This document shows positions 17,000-24,134 of a stretch of 46,407 bases of DNA, one piece after another. The stretch lies in the NCBI GenBank assembly GCA_900550375.1, contig URRP01000015.1, positions 1-46,407 of the forward strand. Direction: 5' to 3'. This stretch comes from an uncultured Alistipes sp. Lineage in GTDB: Bacteria; Bacteroidota; Bacteroidia; Bacteroidales; Rikenellaceae. Both the position numbers and the translations under genes were made by a program. A model generated the notes under the pieces. The model was not told the DNA's origin. It saw only the letters and a list, made by a program, of their open reading frames with translations, and ran no database searches. Positions within the stretch are counted from its first letter, which is position 1; each line of letters opens with the position of its first letter.

Positions 17000-17007
17000 C
17001 AAATGTA
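17000..17007 (-). promoter_or_regulatory. Opposing -7 element for the 16939 small gene
   Basis: The complement of 17000-17007 is TACATTTG, an exact -7 match pointing left. Its start site would be near 16996, so it faces the hpt promoter and the two transcripts would overlap by about 15 nt at their 5' ends. No good -33 box is visible. Confidence 0.4.
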
Positions 17008-17028
17008 CTAAAAAAACCGGAAAACGAT

Positions 17029-17571
17029 ATGAAGAAAACCGTAACGCTGAACGATAAGACCTTCGAGGTAATGATCCCCGCCCAAACCATCGATCGGGCC
17101 GTCGCCGCCGTCGCCGAGCGCATCAATGCCGACTACGCCGACCGAGAGCGTCCGATCTTCGTCGGAGTGCTCAACGGGGCGTTCATGTTTATGAGCGATC
17201 TGATCAAGAAGATCGACTTCACCTGCGAGGTTTCGTTCGTCAAACTCGCCTCCTACGAAGGAACCTGCTCGACGGGCAACGTGGAATGCCTGCTGGGACT
17301 CAACGGCGACATCGCGGGGCGCCACATCATCATCGTCGAAGACATCGTCGACACGGGCCGCAGCATCGCCCATATGTTCGACGACCTCAAGCGCCGCAAC
17401 CCCGCCAGCATCGAGGTCTGCACGCTCTTCTTCAAACCCGCCTCCTACCACGAGCCGCTGCCGATCCGTTACCGTGCGCTCGAAATCGGCAATGAATTCA
17501 TCGTAGGCTACGGACTCGATTACGACCAGCTGGGCCGTAACCTCAAGGATATTTACGTCGTAACGCAATGA
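17029..17571 (+). CDS. hpt: Hypoxanthine phosphoribosyltransferase
   Basis: This 180-residue enzyme salvages hypoxanthine or guanine with PRPP to IMP or GMP. The PRPP-binding motif IIIVEDIVDTGRS is at residues 100-112, with the flexible-loop region SYEGTCSTG at 75-83 and GVLNGAFMFMSDLI at 46-59. The frame could begin upstream at 16975, but the ATG at 17029 gives the standard start and lies about 48 nt after the predicted transcription start. The stop overlaps the queE start as ATGA, so the two are translationally coupled. Confidence 0.95.
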   Translation: MKKTVTLNDKTFEVMIPAQTIDRAVAAVAERINADYADRERPIFVGVLNGAFMFMSDLIKKIDFTCEVSFVKLASYEGTCSTGNVECLLGLNGDIAGRHIIIVEDIVDTGRSIAHMFDDLKRRNPASIEVCTLFFKPASYHEPLPIRYRALEIGNEFIVGYGLDYDQLGRNLKDIYVVTQ

Positions 17572-18200
17572 TCGACACCGACCCTGCGCTTTTCGAAGGC
17601 GGCCGCAAGCTGCCGCTCGTGGAGGACTTCTACACCATTCAGGGCGAAGGCTTCCATGCGGGCAAACCCGCCTATTTCATCCGTCTGGGCGGCTGCGACG
17701 TAGGCTGCCGCTGGTGCGATGCAAAATACACTTGGAATCCCCGCCGTTACCCTCCCGTCGACGTGCAGGTGGTCATCGACCGCGCATTGGCCTGTCCGGC
17801 CCGCGCGATCGTCATTACCGGCGGCGAACCGCTGCTCTATCCGCTCGACCTCCTCACGCAAACCCTGCACGAGAAGGGGCTGCAGATCTTTCTCGAAACG
17901 TCGGGTACACACCCCTTCAGCGGCTGCTTCGACTGGGTATGTCTCTCACCCAAGCGGCAGCAACCGCCGCTCGACGAGGCTTTCCGACGGGCGCACGAGC
18001 TGAAGGTTATCGTCGAGAAGGAGGAGGATTTCGAATGGGCCGAACGGAACGCAGCGCGCGTCGGCGACGGCTGCCTGCTCTATCTTCAGCCCGAATGGAG
18101 TGTCTACGAGCGTGTGATGCCGCTGATGGTGGAGTACGCCAAAGCGCATCCGCAGTGGAATATCTCGATTCAGACTCATAAATTCATGCACATCCCCTGA
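17568..18200 (+). CDS. queE: 7-carboxy-7-deazaguanine synthase, radical SAM
   Basis: This 210-residue radical SAM enzyme contracts the pterin ring to 7-carboxy-7-deazaguanine, a precursor of queuosine and related 7-deazaguanines. Cys43, Cys47 and Cys50 (CDVGCRWC) form the CX3CX2C cluster motif, preceded by EDFYTIQGEGFHAGKPAYFIRLGG and followed by the SAM-binding ITGGEPLLYP. Length is typical of the compact QueE form. No queC, queD or queF is nearby, so the rest of the pathway must be elsewhere. It overlaps hpt by 4 nt and is followed after 5 nt by the FtsB-like gene. Confidence 0.94.
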   Translation: MIDTDPALFEGGRKLPLVEDFYTIQGEGFHAGKPAYFIRLGGCDVGCRWCDAKYTWNPRRYPPVDVQVVIDRALACPARAIVITGGEPLLYPLDLLTQTLHEKGLQIFLETSGTHPFSGCFDWVCLSPKRQQPPLDEAFRRAHELKVIVEKEEDFEWAERNAARVGDGCLLYLQPEWSVYERVMPLMVEYAKAHPQWNISIQTHKFMHIP

Positions 18201-18205
18201 CGCAG

Positions 18206-18478
18206 ATGAAACGCGGTATCGGACGCAAACTCTGGATCGGCGCGACACTGCTGGTCATCGTCCTGACAGCTTTCGCCGCAGGCCGCAACCTGATCCATGC
18301 CTTCAAGATCCGCAGTCAGATCCGGGTGCTGGAGCGCGAAAAGGCGCTCTACGAGCAGAAGATCGCACGCGACAGCACGCTCATCGAGCAGCTCAAGCAG
18401 GACGATTTCCTCGAACAGTATGCCCGCGAGCATTTCCACATGCAGCGTAAGGGCGAGAAAGTCTATATCGTCAAGTAA
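18206..18478 (+). CDS. FtsB/DivIC-like septum formation initiator
   Basis: This 90-residue bitopic protein has a short basic cytosolic start (MKRGIGRK), one membrane helix (about 10-26) and a coiled coil (about 32-65; IRSQIRVLEREKALYEQKI). It ends with the conserved QDDFLEQYAREHFHMQRKGEKVY segment typical of the FtsB/DivIC family, whose members join FtsL and FtsQ in the divisome. Bacteroidota proteins of this family are often annotated only as septum formation initiators. It sits 5 nt after queE and its transcript ends at the 18496-18531 hairpin. Confidence 0.88.
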   Translation: MKRGIGRKLWIGATLLVIVLTAFAAGRNLIHAFKIRSQIRVLEREKALYEQKIARDSTLIEQLKQDDFLEQYAREHFHMQRKGEKVYIVK

Positions 18479-18495
18479 TCGTTCCCGAAACAAAA

Positions 18496-18531
18496 TGCGG
18501 AGGGGTTGCGAATAATCGCAACCCCTCCGCA
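18496..18531. terminator. Terminator between convergent ftsB-like and rnf transcripts
   Basis: A perfect 16-bp stem with a 4-nt loop (18496-18511 and 18516-18531) lies 17 nt after the ftsB-like stop and 18 nt beyond the rnfA stop. T-rich sequence is modest on both sides (TTTTG on the minus side). Confidence 0.85.
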
Positions 18532-18549
18532 TTCATTCGGGCTAAGGTT

Positions 18550-19131
18550 CTATACCAGCCCCGAAAAGCCCATGAAGGCCATGGCCAGAATGCCGGCCGT
18601 CACCAGCGCGATCGGCGTTCCGCGGAACGCTTCAGGTACATCCTCCAGTTCGAGCCGCTCGCGGATGCCGGCGAAGAGCACCAGCGCCAACGCGAAGCCC
18701 AAGGCCGTGGAGACCGAATAAACGACGCTCTGCAACAGCGAGAACTCCTTCTGGATCATCAGGATTGCCACACCCAGCACGGCGCAGTTGGTCGTAATGA
18801 GCGGCAGGAAGATGCCCAGCGCCTGATACAACGCCGGCGAGAGTTTCTTGAGCATGATCTCGACCATCTGCACCAAGGCCGCGATCACCAGAATGAAGAC
18901 GATGGTCTGCATATACTGGATTTGCAGCGGATCGAGAATATAGGTCTGGATCGACCACGCCACGAGCGCCGTGAGCGCCATGACGAAGGTCACGGCCGCC
19001 CCCATGCCCATCGAGGTCTCCACCTTGGACGATACGCCCAAGAAGGGGCAGATGCCGAGGAATTGAGCCAGCACGACGTTGTTGACGAAGATGGCTCCGA
19101 TGATGATTGCAAAGTAAGATATCTGCTCCAT
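18550..19131 (-). CDS. rnfA: Rnf complex subunit A
   Basis: This 193-residue membrane subunit of the ferredoxin:NAD+ oxidoreductase (Rnf) has six predicted membrane helices. Conserved segments are the early FVNNVVLAQFLGICPFLGVS and the internal ITTNCAVLGVA, each with a Cys in a broken helix; in Rnf/Nqr homologues these residues hold an iron-sulfur centre between RnfA and RnfE. It starts 2 nt after the rnfE stop and is the last gene of the cluster. RnfA and RnfE are homologous to each other, and both are complete here. Confidence 0.97.
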   Translation of the reverse strand: MEQISYFAIIIGAIFVNNVVLAQFLGICPFLGVSSKVETSMGMGAAVTFVMALTALVAWSIQTYILDPLQIQYMQTIVFILVIAALVQMVEIMLKKLSPALYQALGIFLPLITTNCAVLGVAILMIQKEFSLLQSVVYSVSTALGFALALVLFAGIRERLELEDVPEAFRGTPIALVTAGILAMAFMGFSGLV

Positions 19132-19133
19132 GA

Positions 19134-19718
19134 CTATTTCTTGGCTAATTTGTTAAACACGACCATCAGATACCCCAGCACGAAAAATCCGCCGGGCGCC
19201 AGCACGAACACGAGCGGCATGTAGTCGCTCGTGCCGAGCGAACAGCCGAACACGGCACCGCTGCCCAGCAGCTCGCGGATCATGCCGATGACCGTAAGCG
19301 ACAGCGTGAAACCCAGACCGATGCCCAGACCGTCCAGCGCCGAATCGAAGGCATTGTTCTTCGAGGCGAACGCCTCGGCGCGTCCCAGAATGATGCAGTT
19401 CACGACGATCAGCGGAATGAAGACGCCCAGCGTGGCGTACAGTGCCGGCACGAAGGCCTGCATCAGCATCTGCACGACAGTCACAAACGAGGCGATCACC
19501 ACGATGAAGGCCGGAATACGCACCTTATCGGGAATCAGGTTCTTGATGAGCGAAATGACGATGTTCGACAGGATCAGCACCGCCATCGTGGCGACACCCA
19601 TGCCGAATCCGTTGGCGGCGCTGGTCGTCGTACCCAGCGTAGGACACATGCCGAGCACCAGCACGAAGGTGGGATTCTCCTTGACGATTCCCCTGAGGAT
19701 CAGTTGCAGTTTATTCAT
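19134..19718 (-). CDS. rnfE: Rnf complex subunit E
   Basis: This 194-residue six-helix subunit is the partner of RnfA. It shows NPTFVLVLGMCPTLGTT and VVNCIILGRAEAFAS, the two Cys-bearing half-helix signatures. The open frame runs further upstream inside rnfG, but the ATG at 19718 has a strong AGGAGG a few bases before it and gives the conserved start MNKLQLILRGIVKENP. It therefore overlaps the rnfG end by 8 nt, consistent with coupled translation. Confidence 0.96.
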   Translation of the reverse strand: MNKLQLILRGIVKENPTFVLVLGMCPTLGTTTSAANGFGMGVATMAVLILSNIVISLIKNLIPDKVRIPAFIVVIASFVTVVQMLMQAFVPALYATLGVFIPLIVVNCIILGRAEAFASKNNAFDSALDGLGIGLGFTLSLTVIGMIRELLGSGAVFGCSLGTSDYMPLVFVLAPGGFFVLGYLMVVFNKLAKK

Positions 19719-20418
19719 TGTTTCCTCCTTTCTGGGCATTATCGCCCGTTTGCGCGGAGACGCCCGCCGTGGAATCGGCCGCAGCCCCCGAGGCGTCGTC
19801 GGTAGCTCCCGAAGCCGTATCGGCAGCGGTAGAAGTCGCACCCGACACTCCGTCCCATGACTCTCCGACGGTCTGTTTGTAAGCGGTATAAGCACGCGCC
19901 ATCGCATCGACGTAGGCGCGCGACGAGATCGTGGCGGCCGTCAACGCATCCACGTCGCCGCCGTCTTTCTTCACCGCAAGTTTCATTTCGCCCGGATTCC
20001 GGCCTTCGAAGCTGGCGAAGAGCGGATTGCCCGCATCGGCCATCTTCGTGCCCAGACCCGGCGTCTCGGTCTGTTCCAGTACGTTGACGTTGAGCACGCG
20101 CCCCGCAGCATCGAATCCGACCATCATCTTGACGACGCCGCCGAAACCCTTCTTGGAGATCGTCTCCACGGCATAGCCCACGATCGCTTCGCCCGAACGG
20201 GCCGTATGGACCGTGACAGGCAGCTCGTCGAGCGTCAGTTCCGCCGTCTCGGTCCCATCGAAAGCCGGCAGCACGGCGCGCAGCGCCGCTTCGGTCGCAG
20301 CGGCCTTGGCCTCGGCGATCGGCTCGACGGTAATCATATTGACATAGCCCACTCCCGCCGATGCGACGAGCGTAATGGTAAAGAGCACGGCTACCATGTT
20401 CACAAGTGTACTTTTCAT
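19711..20418 (-). CDS. rnfG: Rnf complex subunit G, covalent FMN protein
   Basis: This 235-residue subunit has one N-terminal membrane helix (about 4-26) and a periplasmic FMN domain. The expected flavinylation site is T163 in DALTAATISSRA (residues 157-168). The usual SGAT is TAAT here, as I recall in several Bacteroidota RnfG proteins. The tail (about 185-235) is low-complexity Ala/Ser/Thr/Gly/Asp and contains a second motif, DGVSGATST at 189-197, which matches the flavinylation consensus better than the canonical site. The ApbE flavin transferase that attaches FMN is not encoded in this window. The gene lies 7 nt after rnfD and overlaps rnfE by 8 nt. Confidence 0.95.
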   Translation of the reverse strand: MKSTLVNMVAVLFTITLVASAGVGYVNMITVEPIAEAKAAATEAALRAVLPAFDGTETAELTLDELPVTVHTARSGEAIVGYAVETISKKGFGGVVKMMVGFDAAGRVLNVNVLEQTETPGLGTKMADAGNPLFASFEGRNPGEMKLAVKKDGGDVDALTAATISSRAYVDAMARAYTAYKQTVGESWDGVSGATSTAADTASGATDDASGAAADSTAGVSAQTGDNAQKGGNNE

Positions 20419-20425
20419 CGTCCTC

Positions 20426-21397
20426 CTACTTTTTGGCGCCGAAACGCTTGGGTTTGACAGAGCGATTGATCAGCGGCACGGCGGCGTTCATCACCAGAAT
20501 CGCAAACGACATGCCCTCGGGATAGGCACCCCACAGACGGATGCACATCGTAATGAAACCGATGCCTACGGCGTAGATCACTCCGCCACGCACGGTCATC
20601 GGCGAGGTGGAGTAGTCGGTGGCCATAAAGACCGCCCCCAGAATGGCACCGCCTGCCAGCACGTGGAAGACGGGAAACTCATAGAGCAGGCTGCCCGTCC
20701 AGCCGCGGCCGAGCGCCACGAAGAAAGCGAACAGGGCCATCGTCGCCAAGATCGTCACGGGAATATGCCACGTGATGACCCGCCGCCACAGCAGGTAGAC
20801 GAAACCCGCCAGCAGCGCCAGCGCAGCCACTTCGCCCAACGAACCGGGGATCGAACCGAAGAGCATGTCCTGATAGTCGACCGCCGAAGCCGAGACGGCC
20901 CCGAACTTGACGGCCGCCAGCGGCGTAGCGCCCGAGAAGGCGTCGGCGACGGCATCGGCCGGCAGCGGAAACGACGTCATCTGGGCGGGATAGGCGATCA
21001 GCAGGAAAACACGCCCGACCAACGCAGGATTGAACGGGTTCTTGCCCAGACCGCCGAAAGTCATCTTGCCGATGGCGATGGCGACGAAGGCGCCGATGAT
21101 GACGATCCACCACGGAATCGACGCCGGAAGGTTGAAGGCCAGCAACACGCCGGTCACCACCGCAGAAAGATTCCCGACGGTCGGAGCGCCACGCAGCATG
21201 AAACGCTGGATCAGATACTCGAACACGACGCAGCACGCCACCGACAGCGCCGTAACGCCCAGCACGCTCCAGCCGAAGAGCAGCGCCGAGACGACCAGTG
21301 CGGGCAGCAGCGCAATCACCACGTCGCGCATGATCTTCGTCGTGGACTCCGCACTGTGGACATGCGGCGACGGCGCGACAAAAAATTGATTTGCCAT
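20426..21397 (-). CDS. rnfD: Rnf complex subunit D, covalent FMN membrane protein
   Basis: This 323-residue membrane subunit has about nine to ten helices. The FMN attachment motif SGAT lies at residues 155-158 (T158) in ADAFSGATPLA, on the expected loop. Other conserved parts are SPHVHSAEST near the start, GNLSAVVTGVLLAFNLP, GGLGKNPFNPALVGRVFL and ATDYSTSPMT. All are typical of RnfD/NqrB. It lies 23 nt after rnfC and 7 nt before rnfG. Confidence 0.97.
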   Translation of the reverse strand: MANQFFVAPSPHVHSAESTTKIMRDVVIALLPALVVSALLFGWSVLGVTALSVACCVVFEYLIQRFMLRGAPTVGNLSAVVTGVLLAFNLPASIPWWIVIIGAFVAIAIGKMTFGGLGKNPFNPALVGRVFLLIAYPAQMTSFPLPADAVADAFSGATPLAAVKFGAVSASAVDYQDMLFGSIPGSLGEVAALALLAGFVYLLWRRVITWHIPVTILATMALFAFFVALGRGWTGSLLYEFPVFHVLAGGAILGAVFMATDYSTSPMTVRGGVIYAVGIGFITMCIRLWGAYPEGMSFAILVMNAAVPLINRSVKPKRFGAKK

Positions 21398-21420
21398 AGA
21401 TTATCTCTTTTTTATTTTCT

Positions 21421-22773
21421 TCACTTATTTTTTGGAGCGTTTGCCGCCGCACGGGCACGGATCAGCCCCATGACCCGCTGTTTGCCCAGCCGGATGTAGT
21501 CCAGCAGCGGCAGATCGGCCGGGCAGGTGAACTGGCAGCAGCCGCACTCGATGCACGAGGTGACCTCCTCCCCTTCGAGACGCTCCCACAGCTGTTTGCG
21601 CGCGAGTTTCGAAAGCAGATACGGCTCCAGCCCCATCGGGCAGGCCTGCACGCACTTAGCGCACTTGATGCAGGCACTCTCCGCGCGGCGCCGCGCCTCG
21701 GCGCCGCTCAAAACCGTGATGCCCGAACACCCCTTCGTAACGGGCGAAGCGAGGTTGACCATCGCACGCCCCATCATCGGGCCACCGTTGAGCACCTTCA
21801 CGTCGCCTTCGGGCAGACCGCCCGCTGCGTCGAGCAGCGCCGAGATCGGCGTACCCATACGCACCAGATAGTTCGACGGCGTCTTCATGCCCTTGCCCGT
21901 CACCGTCACGATCCGTTCGACGAGCGGCTTGCGCTTCTGCACGGCCTCATAGACGGCCACCGTCGTCGAGGCGTTGCACACCACGGCGCCCACGTCGATC
22001 GGCAATCCGGGAGGCGGCGGTACCTGACGGCCCGTCACGGCAGCGATCAGCTGTTTTTCACCCCCCTGAGGGTACTGCACCCGCAGCGGCGTGACCCGCA
22101 CACCCGTATAATGTTTCGACAATTCGCGCAGAAAGACGATGGCGTCGGGTTTGTTGTTCTCGATCCCGATCTGCGCCTGCTTCACGCCCAGCGCACGCAT
22201 CAGAATCGTCGTGCCGACCATCAACTCCTCACCCTTCTCGAGCATCGTGCGGTGGTCGGAGGTAAGATAGGGTTCGCATTCCACTCCGTTGATAATCAAG
22301 AACTCGGCCTTCTTGCCGGGAGGCACCGACAACTTCACGTGCGTGGGGAAGGTCGCACCGCCCATACCGACGATGCCGGCCGCCTTGATCCGCTCGAGAA
22401 TCTCCTTGGGTTCGAGCGTACATTCGCGCACCAGATCGGGCGTAAGATCGACCTCCGGCGCCCACTCGTCGCCTTCGCGTTTGATCGTAATCATCATCTG
22501 ACGCAGCCCCTGCCCGTTGGGCTGCAAATCCACAGCCGTCACCGTACCCGAAATCGGAGCATGGATGTTGGCCGACATGAAGCTCGCAGCCTCGGCGATC
22601 AACTGTCCCGCGAGCACCTTGTCGCCTTTGGCGACCTTCGCCACGGCCGGTGCGCCGATATGCTGCGCCAGCGGAATCTGCACCGTATCGGGCAGCGCGA
22701 AGCGCTCGACGGCCACGGCCCGCGACAACTTGTTATCCGACGGATGGACTCCGCCGATGGGAAATGTTTTCAT
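21421..22773 (-). CDS. rnfC: Rnf complex subunit C, NADH/FMN and Fe-S protein
   Basis: This 450-residue peripheral subunit is the NAD(H)-reacting end of Rnf. The N-terminal barrel-sandwich segment (GGVHPSDNK, HIGAPAVAKVAKGDKV, HAPISGTV) precedes the flavin/nucleotide domain with GIVGMGGATFPTHVKL and INGVECEPYLTSDHR. Two 4Fe-4S motifs follow near the C-terminus: CIKCAKCVQACP and CIECGCCQFTCP. It lacks the long repetitive C-terminal extension of some proteobacterial RnfC proteins. The gene is 21 nt after rnfB and 23 nt before rnfD. Confidence 0.97.
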   Translation of the reverse strand: MKTFPIGGVHPSDNKLSRAVAVERFALPDTVQIPLAQHIGAPAVAKVAKGDKVLAGQLIAEAASFMSANIHAPISGTVTAVDLQPNGQGLRQMMITIKREGDEWAPEVDLTPDLVRECTLEPKEILERIKAAGIVGMGGATFPTHVKLSVPPGKKAEFLIINGVECEPYLTSDHRTMLEKGEELMVGTTILMRALGVKQAQIGIENNKPDAIVFLRELSKHYTGVRVTPLRVQYPQGGEKQLIAAVTGRQVPPPPGLPIDVGAVVCNASTTVAVYEAVQKRKPLVERIVTVTGKGMKTPSNYLVRMGTPISALLDAAGGLPEGDVKVLNGGPMMGRAMVNLASPVTKGCSGITVLSGAEARRRAESACIKCAKCVQACPMGLEPYLLSKLARKQLWERLEGEEVTSCIECGCCQFTCPADLPLLDYIRLGKQRVMGLIRARAAANAPKNK

Positions 22774-22794
22774 AGATAACTTTTTCCTGTTCGA

Positions 22795-23712
22795 TTATTC
22801 ACTTTTGGGGGACTCCTCGGCCGCAGGCTTCGCGGGGGCGGGTTTCACAACGGCAGTCGCACCAGCGGCCGGAGCGGCCTTCTGTTCGCGCGGCAGCGGT
22901 TCCATACCTACCAGACGGATGGCGCCAGTGGGGCATTCGTTCACGCACTTGCGGCACAGCTTGCACTTCAGCGGATCGATGTAAGCGAGGTTGTCCCCCA
23001 GCGTGATAGCATCGAACGGACAGACCTTGACGCACTTGCCGCAACCGATACAACCCGCCTTGCAGGCCTTCATCACCACGGCGCCCTTGTCCTTCGAGAC
23101 GCACGACACATAGACCGCACGGTGTTTGGGCCACTTCTTGCGCAGCTCGATGATGCCCTTCGGACACGCCTTGACACAGGCGCCGCAAGCCGTACACTTG
23201 TCGGCGTCGACCACCGGAAGCCCCGTTTCGGGATCCATCGAAAGCGCGCCGAAAGCGCACGAAGCCACACAGTCGCCGAAGCCCAGACAACCGTATGCAC
23301 AGCCCGTCTCGCCCACATAGAGCGAAGCCGCCACGGCACACGACTGCGCACCGTCGAAACGGTTCGTGCGGGGCCGTTTGGCACACATTCCGCCGCACCG
23401 CACCGTTGCGGTCTGCGCCTCCTTCTCGGGAGCCGTCTTGCCCAGATACACGGCGCACTGCTTCATCACGTCGGCGCCGCCCACCGGACAGTACAGCTCG
23501 GAAATATCCTCGCGTTTGACCAGTGCGTCGGCCATTCCCCGACAGCCGGCGAAGCCGCAGCCGCCGCAGTTCGCACCGGGCAGCATCTTCTCCACGACAT
23601 CGATGCGGGGATCCTCCTCGACCCGGAACTTCCGGGCGACGAAATAAAGCACGATCGCCGCCAATACTCCCAGCACGCAAAGCGTCAGGATCGTATAAAG
23701 CAATACTTCCAT
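22795..23712 (-). CDS. rnfB: Rnf complex subunit B, multi-cluster ferredoxin-reacting protein
   Basis: This 305-residue subunit takes electrons from reduced ferredoxin. An N-terminal membrane anchor (about 3-27) is followed by the RnfB 4Fe-4S domain (PGANCGGCGFAGC and the later YCPVGG). A Cys-rich middle holds CGGMCAKRP, GAQSC, GCAYGCLGFGDCVASC and CTACGACVKACP. Two more motifs follow, CIGCGKCVKVCP and CKLCRKCVNECP. This suggests about six clusters, more like clostridial RnfB than the short E. coli homologue. The tail is Ala/Pro/Lys-rich. Its ATG overlaps the upstream rseC-like stop by 1 nt. Confidence 0.97.
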   Translation of the reverse strand: MEVLLYTILTLCVLGVLAAIVLYFVARKFRVEEDPRIDVVEKMLPGANCGGCGFAGCRGMADALVKREDISELYCPVGGADVMKQCAVYLGKTAPEKEAQTATVRCGGMCAKRPRTNRFDGAQSCAVAASLYVGETGCAYGCLGFGDCVASCAFGALSMDPETGLPVVDADKCTACGACVKACPKGIIELRKKWPKHRAVYVSCVSKDKGAVVMKACKAGCIGCGKCVKVCPFDAITLGDNLAYIDPLKCKLCRKCVNECPTGAIRLVGMEPLPREQKAAPAAGATAVVKPAPAKPAAEESPKSE

Positions 23713-24128
23713 TATTGTTTATGAATTTTGAAATGAATTTTCCTCTCCAGACGCTCCCTAAACAGATAGAGCGCCGCATAATAGAGAACGACGCCGCCCA
23801 ATGCCGTCAACGCGGCCGCGCCGTCGCCCCAGCCGGCGAGCGACGCCGACACAAGCGCCCCCAGCAACACGACGAAAGGCACGACATAAGCCCATAAGAC
23901 TGCTGTCATGCCCATATTTCGTTCCACAGAAATCACGACACGCTCCCCCTGCGTAAAAGCCGAGGCTTCGGATGTCGTGACCTCGATCCGTTTTCGGGTC
24001 GATTCACCCATCCCGCACGCCATACGTGCATGACAGGCGGCGCAGGCGCTCTGCGCCGTCAGCTCTACCTCTACAACACCATCGCCCACACGCATAACCG
24101 TGGCGATATGTTCGATCGGCCGCGCCAT
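23712..24128 (-). CDS. RseC/RsxC-associated membrane protein (SoxR-reducing system family)
   Basis: This 138-residue protein has a short N-terminal beta domain with a Cys cluster (C29, C32, C38 in ACAACHARMACG), then two predicted membrane helices (about 73-95 and 103-120) and a basic C-terminus. This matches the RseC_MucC family, members of which are found next to rnf genes in many bacteria and have been linked to assembling or tuning Rnf/Rsx. The stop overlaps the rnfB ATG by 1 nt and the start is 6 nt after the nadE stop, so it bridges both in one transcript. Its exact role in Bacteroidota is not established. Confidence 0.88.
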   Translation of the reverse strand: MARPIEHIATVMRVGDGVVEVELTAQSACAACHARMACGMGESTRKRIEVTTSEASAFTQGERVVISVERNMGMTAVLWAYVVPFVVLLGALVSASLAGWGDGAAALTALGGVVLYYAALYLFRERLERKIHFKIHKQ

Positions 24129-24134
24129 CGCCGC

